64,000 nt of DNA, taken from assembly GCF_001704415.2 (NCBI RefSeq), contig NC_030811.1:57773591-57837590 (forward strand). The letters run 5' to 3'. The position numbers and the translations under genes are program-made. Source of the stretch: Capra hircus. Taxonomy: Eukaryota > Chordata > Mammalia > Artiodactyla > Bovidae. Below, in pieces: positions 1 through 11,381 of the stretch; the first letter of the stretch is position 1; every line of letters starts with the position of its first letter. The notes under the pieces were generated by a model. It was not told the origin of the DNA, did not search any database, and was given only the letters and a program-made list of their open reading frames with translations.

Positions 1-410
1 AAGACATCCACAGCAATGCAAAAGCATAAAGGGGTTTATCGCTAGCTCGAGCTAGGGCTCAAGTCTCATCCAGCGCAGTGGAGTCTTGACGAGAGCCCTG
101 AGCCCTGAGCCCTGAATTGCAGCAGTATTTATAGGTTTAGGACAAAGACAGGGAGTTGGCAGGGGCGGATTGGTTGCAAGGGTTCCTTAGCATCTACTAA
201 ATTGGCTAGATTTTGCTTTCTTAGAGGATTTTTATCCTCATCCTGATAGGCTTGAACCAGGCTACAGGGAGTACACTGATTGGTCGAGTCCTGGCGCCGG
301 CAGAAGATGATCTCAGCGCCTCCTTGGCAATAACTCAGTCCCTCTGTAAAGGAGACTTAGGCCTCCCTTGGCCCCCTGAAGCCTGTCATGGCGCCTGTTT
401 GGTCCTAACA
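1..410 (-). mobile_element. ERV LTR, partial (cut by window start)
   Basis: Read on the minus strand this has LTR architecture: a TG start at 410, a long U3-like stretch, a TATAAATA box (126-133), a short tandem repeat of the motif GGGCTCA just downstream, and an ATAAACCCC-type polyadenylation region near 31-40. This resembles ruminant class II (ERVK-like) LTRs. The 3' end of the LTR and any internal provirus lie left of the window. No retroviral gene is visible here. Family assignment is from memory. Confidence 0.65.
126..133 (-). promoter_or_regulatory. LTR TATA box
   Basis: TATAAATA on the minus strand, at the place expected for the U3/R boundary of the LTR at 1-410. It would start transcription leftwards, out of the window. 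Whether it is active is unknown. Confidence 0.45.
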
Positions 411-682
411 CAATAAACAGGCTAGATCGGTGGAACGTTTGATTTATTTCAGATGCTGGCAACTGGCAGTGTAGAGCAGCGGGTGGCAGACATCTGTCCA
501 AAGGCAAACTTCCCCCACTGACAGGCAGGGGGTGAGAGCCTTTATAGATAGATTTGGGGGTGGGGGGTGGCTACATGCAGAAACAGCACAGTCATCTCTC
601 ACAGTCATCTTCAAATTGCTCATCAGTAGTCTGACCAGCATCACCTTGGTTGTTTTAGGTACAGTTAATCTTCAGTTCCTAG
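411..682. repeat. probable LTR-like repeat, first part
   Basis: Non-coding sequence directly next to the ERV LTR. It appears to continue at 1375 after an interruption by a Bov-tA and a BovB, because TAATCTTCAGTTCC (666-679) is matched by TAATCTGTAGTTCC (1375-1388). I think it is an older LTR but cannot name the family. Small ORFs in it are not convincing. Confidence 0.35.
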
Positions 683-893
683 GGGCTTCCCAGATGGGGC
701 TAGTGGTGAAAAATCTGCCTGCCAATGGAGATATAAGAGAAGCACATTCGATCCCTGGGTTTGGAAGACCCCCTGGAGTAGGAAATGGCAACCCATTCCA
801 GTATTCTTGCTTGGAGAATCCCGTGGACAGAGGAGCTTGGCGGGCTACAGTCCACAGGGTCGCAAAGGGTGGGACACAACTGAAGCGACTTCA
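683..893 (+). mobile_element. Bov-tA SINE
   Basis: It starts with the tRNA-derived head GGGCTTCCCAGATGG and shows the diagnostic body (GGCAACCCATTCCAGTATTC, then AGTCCACAGGGTCGCAAAG). It ends in the GCGACTTCACTTCAG tail, which runs straight into the BovB tail at 894. It is diverged: the usual AGAGTCGGACACAAC is altered. Confidence 0.88.
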
Positions 894-1374
894 CTTCAGT
901 TCAGCTCAGATGAGTCGCTCAGTTGTGTCCGACTCTTTGTGACCCCATGAATCACAGCACGCCAGGCCTCCCTGTCCATCACCAACTCCCGGAGTTCACT
1001 CAGACTCACGTCCATCGAGTCAGTGATGCCATCCAGCCATCTCATCCTCTGTCGTCCCCTTCTCCTCCTGCCCCCAATCCCTCCCAGCATCAGAGTCTTT
1101 TCCAATGAGTCAACTCTTCGCATGAGGTGGCCAAAGTACTGGCGTTTCAGCTTTAGCATCATTCCTTCCAAAGAAATCCCAGGGCTGATCTCCTTCAGAA
1201 TGGACTGGTTGGATCTCCTTGCAGTCCAAGGGACTCTCAAGAGTCTTCTCCAACACCACACTTCAAAAGCATCAATTCTTCGGCACTCAGCTTTCTTCAC
1301 AGTCCAACTCTCACATCCATACATGACCACTGGAAAACCCATAGCCTTGACTAGACAGACCTTTGTTGCACGTG
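894..1374 (-). mobile_element. BovB LINE, 3' end (5'-truncated)
   Basis: The tail repeat TTCAGTTCAGCTCAG at the left edge marks the 3' end of a minus-strand BovB. The minus-strand reading encodes the conserved BovB C-terminus (GCESWTVKKAE, RRSNQSILKEISPG and YFGHLMRRVDSLEKTLMLGG). Homology stops at 1374, so only about 480 bp of the 3.2-kb element is present. The open frame runs on to 1516 into non-BovB sequence by chance. Confidence 0.92.
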
Positions 1375-1860
1375 TAATCTGTAGTTCCAGGGTCCATTCT
1401 TCCCATTTCTCTGTGGCCAGGACTGGGAATTGTGGCAGCTCATGGCCTGGGTACAGTCTGGTCACCATGCAGTTAACTTCTCCACCTGGTGTTTTAGTGT
1501 CGATAAGACAGCTCATAGGATATGGCTCAGAATATTATCTATAGAGCCCTTGAAAAAGAACTAAAGGTCCTTGACTATGCTTAGTGACTACATTATTATT
1601 ATTTAGTCTCCTTTGACTGTTTTCCTTTGTTTCCACGTTTCTCTGATTAAACTTATTCCTTGACCAAAGTTTTCCACAGACAAAAGGAGGCAGAGGACAT
1701 GGTGAGGAGGCAAGGACCACAGGATCCTGCTCTGTTTCAACATAATGAGCAGGTACACAGGAAGGAATAGACCCCCATGGAAAATATAATAAAGGGAGAT
1801 ATGGGATGTAAAGAAGAAAAGTGAAAAAAATCAAAGGGAATTTTTAAAAAAGGGAAAAAA
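1375..1860. repeat. probable LTR-like repeat, second part
   Basis: This is the continuation of the 411-682 sequence after the BovB. It contains an AT-rich CTCCTTTGACTGTTTTC stretch and a purine-rich segment with GGAGGCAGAGGACATGG, as seen in some ERV LTRs. The family is not identified and the right edge is uncertain. Confidence 0.3.
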
Positions 1861-3660
1861 TAGATTTGGGGGAAAGAGATATTCATATGAAACTCAAGAA
1901 AAAGGAAATCAAATATTCATATAATTGAAGATACTGAAGAAGCTGTGAAACAGAATAAATATTTAAAAAGCATAATTCAATAAATCTTTCCTAAAATAAA
2001 AGAAGCTTTGAATTTTCATATTCAAAGGGCACATCATCATGTACCTTGGAAACACAAACCAGAGCATTCAAGAGAGAAATATATTATGGTAAAGCTAAAG
2101 GACTTTAAAAAAAGAATCTGAGAATCCAGGCAAAGAGACGCATTATTCGTAAAGGAAAGAAAATCACATTAGGATGATATCATGACAGGTTCCCTTTTTG
2201 ATGTTTAAAAAACAATGGAACACTGTGTTTAAGATATTCAGAGAAAAAAAAGAAAACATGAACTAGGATTTTATAGTTAGAAAAATTCTTCTTTAATTAT
2301 AAAGACTACATTCACACAATTAAGAATATAGAAGGACTCTGAGAACATTGATCCCATAAGCCCTTCCAGGAGCATTTATTAGAAACTGAGCTTTAGACAA
2401 GCCCAGAGACTGAAGAAGCTTTAGCATGAAGTCTGGGGGTAACCACTGAGTATATTTCACTATGACACTAAATTAGAACACAAGTATCTGGTGATAAAAT
2501 ACGTAAATGTTTATGCTTAGACAATGTAAAAACAATAAAATTAACAAAAATGGGTTTGGAGAAGGGGAAGATTAATTGAAATGTGAGAAATTTACTGATT
2601 GCATTGTGTATATTAGCTGGGAATAAAATGATACCGTTTAAAGCGAATAACAGGGTCATAGTAGTTAAATATATTTTAATTACTCTCATTAACCCTAAGA
2701 TAATACTAGGGAACTAAAATAGTGAGAAAGAAGGAGGGAAGGTATAGTGAGAAGAAGTTACAGGTTAGTTCAATATTGGTTATAATGTAAGTGATACTAT
2801 TTAGGGAAAGAAAGGACTAAGAGGGTGCTAAATAAGTATTAGTAACCATTAAAACAAAAATACAACCTTTCCTAAGCACACACACAAATAGCCTCACAAA
2901 CGAGAAAATAAAGCAGACATATGGTTAAGGATTTTAATGTATCAGTAAATATACATGGTATTATCTCCCCTTCTAAAGAATGAGATTTTCAGACAAAGCG
3001 AAATCCAACAGTGTACTTTATTCTTGAAATGCATCTAAGATAAATTATTCAAAAAAGTTAAAAACAAAAGCATGCCCAAAAATTTCCTGGGGACATTCAA
3101 AGAAAAAGAAAAGAGTAGACTTAATTTTGTTATCAAAGTAGAATTAAGATCAAAGACTATTAAATGAGACAAAGAAGGACACATTATACTAATAAGAACT
3201 ATAATTTACAGTGAAGATGTAATTGTTAATATCTATGCATTAAGTAATAGCATCAATTTTCATAAAGCAGAAAATACAGGGAAAAGAAACATGTAAGAAA
3301 CACACTGTAAAAACAGAAGATTTCAACAGTCCTCCCACAGATATAGACAGATCAAAGATGAAAAATTCTTAAGGATTACAGAAGATCTAATAAAGCTTAA
3401 TAATTAGTAAGGAGCTTATAGATATTTATTGAATAATGTAGTTGCATGTGAATTATTTATGAAATCGCTCAGATAACTGGCAGGCTTAAAGAAAATTTTA
3501 GCAAGTCCCAAAGAATATCTGAAAAAAAGTATATAGAGAGTATTTTATATCCATATAGCATTCTTATGCAAAGCTTGAACTTAATAACAAAGTAAGAAAA
3601 GAAATTCCCTTCCATATTGATATCAAAAAGACTTAAATGACTAGCCTGGGATAAGGCTTG
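1861..3660 (+). mobile_element. decayed L1 (L1M/HAL1 age class)
   Basis: A-rich plus strand with many stops. GACAAAGAAGGACACATTAT (3168-3187) and the following GAAGATGTAATTGTTAATAT correspond to the L1 ORF2 endonuclease region, followed by a GATTTCAACAGTCCTCCCAC block (the GDFNTPL motif region). The upstream part resembles old L1/HAL1 sequence. No usable reading frame remains. Confidence 0.55.
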
Positions 3661-4261
3661 AGACAATAGAAAGTGAGTGACTGTGCTGCGTGCTTTGGAG
3701 ATAGAGAAACAATTAGCTGATGGATTGCATATGGACAGTAGATATAAAAAGCAATCAAGGACATCTACTAGATTCTAGCCTTAACAAATGGAGGACCAGT
3801 TATTGAGGTGAGAGTAACTGGAAGCAACTTTAGTGAGGACAAGATATTAATGGTAGAACTCGTCTATTTTGATCATATTAATATGAGCTGCTTACTTACT
3901 CCAATTTCCATCAGAGTTGGATATATTCCTCTTTGTCCTGGGTGGCCTATCGAATGTTCCTTTTGAACACATCCATTAATCTTCTTGAAAGGAGTCCTGG
4001 TCAACACAGTTTACGCCATCTATTGCTTTCCCAGATAGCCTGGGGCTGTAGTGTTTCAGTACTCGATGTATAGTACTGACCTCAGCAGCTGCCCAGCTAG
4101 CCCACCCCTTGGTCTAACTCTTCTGCTAACTGGTGACTTCTCATCCTTTCTCCTCATTAATGGCACCAACAGAACAAAATGAAAGTACATTTCAAACAAG
4201 TACACTGCATTAGCGGTTGCTAACTGTAAAGCTCTTTTCAATTTTTTTTGTGCTCTCATTT
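3661..4261. other. unassigned sequence
   Basis: No repeat or gene recognised. The 67-codon minus-strand ORF at 4056-4259 has no features suggesting function. Confidence 0.5.
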
Positions 4262-4445
4262 TAGTTATCTATATTTTTTATTGAAGTATAGTAGATTTAC
4301 AATGCTAATTTCTGGTTCAGAGTAAAATGATTCAACTATATATCCGCCGTATATATCCTTCATATACCTTCATATCCTTTTCCATTATGGTTTATTACAA
4401 GATATTGACTATAGTTACCCGTGCTGTATAGTAAGAGCGTGGTGT
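4262..4445 (-). mobile_element. L1 3' end (older subfamily)
   Basis: TTTTATTGAAGTATAGTAGA followed by the CCATTATGGTTTATTACAAG block is the reverse complement of an artiodactyl L1 3' UTR. It is truncated where a second L1 3' end begins. Confidence 0.65.
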
Positions 4446-5022
4446 TTATTTTTTTAATTTTTATCATTTAAAAAAATTAATTGGAATATAATTGCTTTAC
4501 AAGGCTGTGTTTGTTCTGCTGTACAATGATGTGAATCAGCTACATGTATATGAATATCCCCTTCCTCTAGAGCCTCCCTCCACCCCCATCCGACCCCTCT
4601 AGGTCATCACAGAGCTCCCTGCGCTATACAGCAGCTTCCCACTGATGATCTGTTTGCACATAGTAGTGTGCATAAGTCAGTGCTACTCTCTCTATCTGTC
4701 CCACCTTCCCCTTCCTCCGCTGTGTCCTCAAGTCTGTATTCTACATCTGCATCTCTATTCCTGCCCCACAAATGTGGTCATTAGTACCACTTTTCTAGAT
4801 TCCATATACATGTGTTAATATATGATATTGTTTTTCTCTTTCTGACTTACTTCGCTGTGTATCACAGGCTCTAGTTTCATCCACGTAACTACATATGACC
4901 CAATTTTTGTTCCTTTTTATGGCCAATTGTACCATATATGAACCACATCTTTATCCATTCATTTGTCAATGGATATTTAGGCTGCTTCCATATCCTGGCT
5001 ATTGTAAATAGAGCTTCAGTGA
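4446..5022 (-). mobile_element. L1 3' UTR and ORF2 end, 5'-truncated
   Basis: It starts with a T/A-rich run and AATTGGAATATAATTGC, then follows the ruminant L1 3' UTR and the end of ORF2 in reverse (for example ATATCCTGGCTATTGTAAAT at the right). It appears to be a later insertion next to the 4262-4445 fragment. Confidence 0.75.
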
Positions 5023-5905
5023 TTTACCCAAATATATGTGCAACTGCCTTCCCTTTGGTTTTCAGCAGTTGCTTTGGCATTTATTTTGGAAATGTGAAGA
5101 ATCTTGCTACCAGTTGGTGTTGGAAACCAGTAAGCTAAGACAAATGTCTTCTTGTCACCCTGAGCTAAATTTGATAGCTTCTCTTGGGACAGAATAAGTT
5201 TTGTTTTACTTACATCTTTGGGATTCGATCACACAGTTTACAAAACCCAATGCAGATTCCAAGGCCAAGGATCCAAAAAATGTCAGGAAAAGAACTAGAA
5301 AAGGAAAAAAAGGGAATCCGCAGGACTATTACTTGGGATGGAGTAGTCATGACTTAACAATATTCTTAAAGACTCCAGCAGATCTACCTTGGGTCAAAGC
5401 ATCCAAGCTAATCCCTGGTCAGAGTAAGAGTGGGAACCCAAAAAAAGGGGCAAAGCCAAGTCATTACCATATCTTCCTGCCACCATAAATCTTAGAGTTA
5501 GAAGAGAACTTAAAAATCATCTGGTATTGAATTTCTCGACTGTAGAGCAGTAAGTTGTATTATCTTTACTTTAGAGATGAGATACTTCAGATCAGACAGT
5601 TCAGTGGTTGTGTGGAGGTTAGAGTCAGACAATCCTAACTCTTAGCACAGTGTTTTTTTTTCTGGGTCCATAACTTGGATTGATTAACTGTTGTCACAGC
5701 TACCACTGGGCCACTGGTCTTAAGACTTCTAGAACAAAGGAAGGAAGTAAGGACAAGATCCTTTTTCTTTTTATTTTTTGGAAGGAAGTCATTGACTATG
5801 TGTAGTCCACACATAGTGAGGAATTATGCTCCACTTCCTTGAGGGAGGAGTATCTCCATAAATGACTTGGAATTTTTCATAAGAGAATTGTCTCTTTCTA
5901 CCCAT
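5023..5905. other. unassigned sequence with a basic 95-codon ORF
   Basis: The plus-strand ORF 5201-5488 starts MFYLHLWDSITQ and has a Lys/Arg-rich middle (VRKRTRKGKKGN). I recognise no domain, and there is no clear splice or promoter signal, so I do not call it a gene. A stretch near 5487-5660 resembles a decayed ancient SINE, but weakly. Confidence 0.35.
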
Positions 5906-5910
5906 TTATT

Positions 5911-6125
5911 TGGGTTTCCCTGTCGCTCAGTGTTAAAGAATCTACCTGTGATGCAGAAGACACAGGAGACACAGGTTTGATCCATGGATCAGAAAGATCC
6001 TTTGGAGAAGGATATGGCAACCCCTCCAGTATTCTTGCCTGGAGAACCCCATGAACTAAGGAGCCTGGCGGGCTACAGTCCATAGGTTTGCAAAGAATTG
6101 GACACAGCTGAAGCAACTAAGCATA
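5911..6125 (+). mobile_element. Bov-tA SINE
   Basis: The head GGGTTTCCCTGTCGCTCAG is followed by the body with TATGGCAACCCCTCCAGTAT and GGCGGGCTACAGTCCATAG, ending in CAGCTGAAGCAACTAAGCAT. Full length and moderately diverged. Confidence 0.9.
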
Positions 6126-6315
6126 TACACACTTATTTATCCAGTTATTTGTTTACGTGAGTATGGACTCAACAATTGCTTTCTTTTATAGTAAATTATA
6201 ATCCATTACTACATTGTTTGTTGATCAAACTGTTCCAACTTTAGCCACTGGGAGTTTTTTTAGTTGGATGCTGTGTCCCTTTGACATATCCTCATCAGAG
6301 CTGAATATCTAGATT

Positions 6316-6356
<41 letters not shown>

Positions 6357-6357
6357 C
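6316..6357 (+). repeat. compound (CT)n(CA)n microsatellite
   Basis: About six CT units (6316-6328) followed after TTA by an uninterrupted (CA)14 run (6330-6357). Confidence 0.95.
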
Positions 6358-6540
6358 TTTCTTACTTTCTGGCACTCCAAGATACTCCAGGCTCATCTTA
6401 AATATTTCTTTTCCTTATTATAGAATCAGTCATTTCTTTATGGAGCTCTGGTTTATTTTATTGGTATTTGGTATTATTTATTGGCAAATGGTATTAAAAT
6501 CAAGATATGGGTAGTAGGTGGACTTGTTGCTGTTAAGTGA

Positions 6541-6752
6541 GTGAGTGATAGTCGCTCAGTCATGTCTGACTCTTTGCAAGCCCAGGGACTATATAGCCTG
6601 CCAAGCTCCTCTGTCCATGGAATTCTCCAGGCAAGAATACTGGAGAGGGTTACCATTTCCTTCTCCAGAGGATCTTCCCAACTCAGGGATCGAACACCAG
6701 TCTCCGGCATTGCAAGCAGATTCTTTACCGGCTGAGCCACCAGGGAAGCCTT
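6541..6752 (-). mobile_element. Bov-tA SINE
   Basis: Reverse orientation: tail side GTCGCTCAGTCATGTCTGAC at the left, tRNA-like head GAGCCACCAGGGAAGCC at the right. Full length. Confidence 0.92.
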
Positions 6753-7334
6753 GCTAATGAGGTGTTCTATTAATAGATTAAGTTTACAGAGCAAGGAAAT
6801 ATATGTATGTTTACTAAACCATATATGTAAATGTATCTATAAATATTTCTATATATAGCCATCTATATTGGCAGTGAGCTAAAAATGAAATACTAGTATC
6901 TTTAATCTATTATCATATAGATTATTCTAGCCTCTTTCCCTTGCTTCTGTATAACCTCCCACTCCAAAAGTGAGAAAGTTGGTTCCTACCATTTGCTGTT
7001 AATTTACTTCATTGTTCCATTCCAATTTATATGTACAGTGCTATCAGAATTCTTAACCTGTAAACTGTGAGAATTTTATTAACTAGAATACAGAGCTTAT
7101 GTACAGTTTTGTGGTTTTCTTGTTTTGTTTTTGCTTTAAATCTTACAGATGCCACTCGTTTATAAAGTTACTTAGGTTAGTATCTTTTCCCACCATCTCC
7201 TTCAGTGAGGTTGCTTCATATACCTATAGCAGTTGAATTATTTTGTCACATTCGGCATTCCATGCTGAGATTCCCTAAATTTCTAAATGATTTTTTAAAT
7301 TGCTATTTTAAGGTTTATTCTTTGTTGCAAAGTT
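6753..7334. other. unassigned AT-rich sequence
   Basis: Contains TATA-rich runs (6800-6930) but no repeat family or ORF that I can support. Confidence 0.5.
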
Positions 7335-7550
7335 CTATGCGTGTGTGCTCAGTTGCTTCAGCTGTGTCTGACTTTGTGACCCTATGGACTGTAGCCTTCC
7401 AGGCTCCTTTGTCCATGGGATTCTCCAGGCAAGAATGCTGGAGTGGGTTTCCATGCCCTCCTCCAGCAGATCTTCCTGGCCCAGGTGTCAAACCTGCGTC
7501 TCCTGTATTGCAGGTGGATTCTTTAACCACTGAGCCACTTGAGAAGCCCA
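7335..7550 (-). mobile_element. Bov-tA SINE
   Basis: Full-length minus-strand copy. CAAAGTT at 7328-7334 and again at 7551-7557 is a likely short TSD. Confidence 0.92.
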
Positions 7551-7625
7551 CAAAGTTTGCAGGTTTCAATAACTGCACGGTGTCATGGATCACCACTGCA
7601 ATATCATACTGAAGAACTTCTCCAC

Positions 7626-7871
7626 TCTAAAATACTTTGGCCACCTGATGCAAAGAACTGACTCATTGAAAAAAGACCCTCATGCTGGGAAAGACTGAAG
7701 GCACGAGGAGAAGGGGATGACAGAGAATGAGATGGCTGGATGGCATCACTGATTCAATAGACATGAGTTTGAGCAAGCTCCAGGAGCTGGTGATGGGCAG
7801 GGATGCCTGGCATGCTGCAGTCCATGGGGTCGCAGAGTCAGACACAACTGAATGACTGAACTGAACTGAAG
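7626..7871 (+). mobile_element. BovB LINE, 3' end
   Basis: Plus-strand BovB terminal 245 bp, beginning in the YFGHL(M) coding motif (AATACTTTGGCCACCTGATG) and ending in the ACTGAACTGAACTGAA tail. Frameshifts make it non-coding. Confidence 0.93.
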
Positions 7872-7889
7872 ATATCCCCTGTGCTTCCT

Positions 7890-8247
7890 TTTTTCAACTC
7901 TCCTCTATAACCCTGGTAACCACGGATCTTTTTACTCTCAGTGTAGTTTTACCTTTTGAAAAGGTCATGTAATTGGAATCATACATTAGAAAGTCTTTTA
8001 AGTTTGGCTTCTTTTACTTAGCAATACATATTTAACATCTATCCATCTTTTTGTAGTTTGATTATTAATTTCTTTTTAATTAATAAGTATGTACATTCCA
8101 TAAGTACATACACATAGATGTACCACAGTTTGCTTATCCATTTACCTACTGAAGGAAATCTTGGTTTCCTCCAACTTGGGGAAATTATGAATAAAGCTGA
8201 TATAATCATTCATGTGCAGGTTTTGTGTGGACATAATTTTTCAAATC
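7890..8247 (-). mobile_element. L1M relic, left part
   Basis: Reverse-complement L1 ORF2 3' coding sequence of an old subfamily (CTTATCCATTTACCTACTGA, then GGTTTTGTGTGGACATAATT). The same element continues at 8484 after the Bov-tA. Confidence 0.75.
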
Positions 8248-8469
8248 TATGAGGGCTTCTCTCATACGTAGCTCAGTCGATAAGGAATCTGCCTACAATG
8301 CAGGAGACTCAGACTCAATTCCTGGGTTGGGAAGATCCCCTGGGGAAGGAAATGGCAACCCACTCAAATATTCTTGCCTGGGGAATCCCATGGACAAAGG
8401 AGCCTGGCAAGCTACAGTCTATGGGGTCAAAAGAGTCGGAAACAACTTAGTGACTAGACTACTAACTAC
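8248..8469 (+). mobile_element. Bov-tA SINE with perfect TSD
   Basis: Inserted into the L1M relic. The 14-bp TSD TAATTTTTCAAATC lies at 8234-8247 and 8470-8483 with no mismatch, so this is a fairly recent insertion. The head GGGCTTCTCTCATACGTAGC is diverged. Confidence 0.95.
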
Positions 8470-8483
8470 TAATTTTTCAAATC

Positions 8484-8818
8484 AGTTGGGTAAATACTTA
8501 GGATGCAATTGCTGTATCATATGTTAAGACTATGATTAACTTTGTAAGAAATTGGCAAACTGTCTTCCAAAGTAGCTGTACCACTTTGCATTTCCATCAA
8601 CAATGAATGAAAGTTCTTGTTGCTCAGGATTCCCACCAACTTTGCTCTTGTTGGTTTTACGCACTTTATTCTAATAGATGTATAGTGGTATCTTATTTTT
8701 ATTTCCTTAATTTATATTTTTAATGCATTAAGGCTATTTATTTAGTCACAACTCACAATTCTAGGGTATATAAGAAATTCATTAATTTTCTTTTTAACAT
8801 CTGTAACAATATATCAAT
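8484..8818 (-). mobile_element. L1M relic, right part
   Basis: Continues the L1M at 7890-8247: AACTGTCTTCCAAAGTAGCT and the following text match the ORF2 carboxy-terminal region in reverse. Homology fades after about 8700. Confidence 0.7.
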
Positions 8819-9068
8819 ACAGTTCAGTTCAGTTCAGTCGCTCAGTCGTGACTCTTTGCGACCCCATGGACTGCAGCACGCCAGGTCTCCCTGTCCATCG
8901 CCAACTCCTGGAGTTTACTCAAACTCATGTCCATTGAGTCGGTGATGCCATTCAGCCATCTCATCCTCTGTTGTCCCTTTCTCCTCCTGCCTTCAAGGTT
9001 TCCCAGCATCAGGGTCTTTTCAAATGAGTCAGTTATTCCCATCAGATGGCCAAAGTATTGGCGTTTCA
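8819..9068 (-). mobile_element. BovB LINE, 3' end (250 bp)
   Basis: Tail AGTTCAGTTCAGTTCAG at the left. The minus-strand frame reads the BovB C-terminus from MKRQYFGHLM to GVAKS. Homology stops at the GGCGTTTCA coding for KRQ. Confidence 0.93.
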
Positions 9069-9600
9069 TCTGTATACTCAGTTATATTTTCAACATAAGC
9101 CATGTGTTCTTCAGTTATATCTTTCAACTGTTGCTTCTGTTCCAATTCTTGTGATTTATTTTTCAAGAAATTCATAATTCTTAAATTGGATTTCCATTTA
9201 TTGTCTTTGCATTACTATGATATTAACTATTTTCATTGTTTTTGTCATTTTCCCCTACATTACATGACATCTTTTTAAATTTGACCTTTATATCCCTTAT
9301 TCAAGATTCTTCTAAATTTGTAATTCTGTCTTCTAATTGAGGTTTTTAATTTAACTGTTGATTTTGTTTGCCTAGTTTCCTTATAGCATCAATTTCCTGT
9401 TAAATTTCTGTTCTTATTTTATCTCTTCTCTTATAAAGATTTCATGTCCTTGTTTTTTAAACCTTGGTTTATCCACAAAATTTATTTTTAGTGATATGAT
9501 ATCCTCCAAGTCTTCAAAACGATGAGAAGAGAATCAGCTTGGTCTAGTGTTTGCCTATAGTCAGGTTTTGTGGCATGGCTTTCTCTTTACCTAACTTTTG
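9069..9600 (-). repeat. possible HAL1/L1 ORF1-type relic
   Basis: T-rich sequence whose reverse complement looks like decayed L1 ORF1 or HAL1 coiled-coil coding sequence (repeated AAT/GAA/AAA codons). No clear motif survives, so the assignment is weak. Confidence 0.3.
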
Positions 9601-9868
9601 TTGCTGTTCAGTCACTCAGTCACGTCCAGCTCTTTGTGACCCAATGGACTGCAGCACACCAGGCTTCCCTGTCCATCACCAGCTCCCAAAGCTTATTCAA
9701 ACTCATGTCCAGTGAGTCAGTGATGCCATCCAACCATCCTGTCCTCTGCTGTCCTCTTCTCTTCCTGCCTTCAATCTTTCCCAGCATCAGGGTCTTTTCA
9801 AATGAGTCTGTTCTTTGCATCAGGTGGCCAAAGTATTGGAGTTTCAGCATCAGTCCTTCCAATGAATA
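9601..9868 (-). mobile_element. BovB LINE, 3' end (268 bp)
   Basis: Starts TTGTTGCTGTTCAGTCACTC and covers the same C-terminal region as the 8819 copy, reaching the SLEGL(M) codons. It belongs to the older group whose text reads CCTTCAATCTTTCCCAGCAT. Confidence 0.93.
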
Positions 9869-10050
9869 TTTTTGTCATTGTTGTTTTCCAAATTTTAAAC
9901 TTTTTATTTTGCATTGGGGTATAGCCGATTAATAACCAATAGTTCCTTTTAAATACAAATCAATAAGTTCCAAAAACTTACCACTTTTTGAATTCTTCAA
10001 TATAAAAATCCTTAAACTAAAAGCTGTCTCTTTTTTTCCCCTTTTCTTTT

Positions 10051-11381
10051 TTTTAATTTAAATTTATTTATTTTAATTGGAGGCTAATTACTCCACAATA
10101 TTGTATTGGTTTTGCCATACATCAACACGAATCTGCCACAGGTGTACACATGTTCCCCATCCTGAACCCCCCTCCCATCTCCCTCCCCTTACCATCCCTC
10201 TGGGTCATCCCAGTGCAACAACTCGGAGCATCCTGTATCCTGCATCGAACCTGGACTGATGATTCGTTTCTTATATGATGTTATACATGTTTCAATGCCA
10301 TTCCCCCAAATCATCCTGCCCTCTCCCTCTCCCTCTGAGTCCAAAAGACTGTTCTATACATCTGTCTCTCTTTTGCTGTCTCACATACAGGCTTATCGTT
10401 ACCATCTTGCTAAATTCCATATATATGCGTTAATTATACTGTGTTGGTGTTTTCTTTCTGGCTTACTTCACACTGTATAATAGGCTCCAGTTTCATCCAC
10501 CTCATTAGAACTGATTCAAATATAATCTTTTTAATGGCTGAGTAATACTCCATTGCATATATGTACCACAGCTTTCTTATCCATTCGTCTGCTGATGGAC
10601 ATCTAGGTTGCTTCCATGTCCTGGCTATTATAAATAGTGCTGTGATGAACATTGGGGTACACGTGTCTCTTTCAATTCTGGTTTCCTCGGCGTGTATGCC
10701 CAGCGGTGGGATTGCTGGGTCATAAGGCAGTTCTAGTTCCAGTTTTTTAAGGTATCTCCACACTGTTCTCCATAGTGGCTGTACTAGTTTGCATTCCCAC
10801 TAACAGTGTAAGAGGGTTCCCTTTTCTCCAAACCCTCTCCAGCATTTATTGCTTGTAGACTTTTGGATCGCAGCCATTCTGACTGGCGTGAAATGGTACC
10901 TCATTGTGGTTTTGATTTGCATTTCTCTGATAATGAGTGATGTTGAGCATCTTTTCATGTGTTTGTTAGCCATCTGTATCTCTTCCTTGGAGAAATGTCT
11001 ATTTAGTTCTTTGGTCCATTTTTTGATTGGGTCGTTTATTTTTCTGGAATTGAGTTGCAGGGGTTGCTTGTATATTTTTGAGATTAGTTGTTTGTCAGTT
11101 GCTTCATTTGCTATTATTTTCTCCCATTCTGAAGGCTGTCTTTTCACCTTGCTTATAGTTTCCTTTGTTGTTCAGAAGCTTTTAATTTTAATTAGGTCCC
11201 ATTTGTTTATTTTTGCGTTTATTTCCAATATTCTGGGAGGTGGGTCATAGAGGATCTTGCTGTGACTTATGTCAGAGAGTGTTTTGCCTATGTTCTTCTC
11301 TAGGAGTTTTATAGTTTCTGGTCTTACGTTTAGATCTTTAATCCATTTTGAGTTTATTTTTGTGTACGGTGTTAGAAAGTG
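10051..11381 (-). mobile_element. ruminant L1, 3' UTR and ORF2 C-terminus
   Basis: This 1.33-kb minus-strand L1 starts in the ruminant 3' UTR (AATTGGAGGCTAATTACTCC near 10075). It encodes the ORF2 carboxy-terminal region in broken frames: 10434-10763 (YDPAIPPLGIHAEETRIERD) and 10800-11147 (KRQPSEWEKIIANEATDKQL). It is 5'-truncated. At 11381/11382 it joins BovB sequence of the same orientation. Sequence quality suggests a fairly young copy. Confidence 0.9.

Noticed and set aside
683..893. tRNA-like sequences with A/B boxes in SINE heads
   Set aside because: They belong to Bov-tA and CHR SINEs, are diverged, and are not tRNA genes.
1023..1544. 173-codon plus-strand ORF (and similar ones at 15121-15603, 45873-46370, 49426-49980, 51863-52258)
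   Set aside because: All are antisense readings of BovB C-terminal coding sequence; the same text recurs wherever BovB lies on the opposite strand.
1..1860. An ERV provirus with gag/pol/env
   Set aside because: Only LTR-like sequence is visible; no retroviral coding domain is found in the window.
5201..5488. 95-codon basic ORF
   Set aside because: No domain, no transcription or splicing signal, and a length within chance for this composition; kept only as a note in the unassigned interval.
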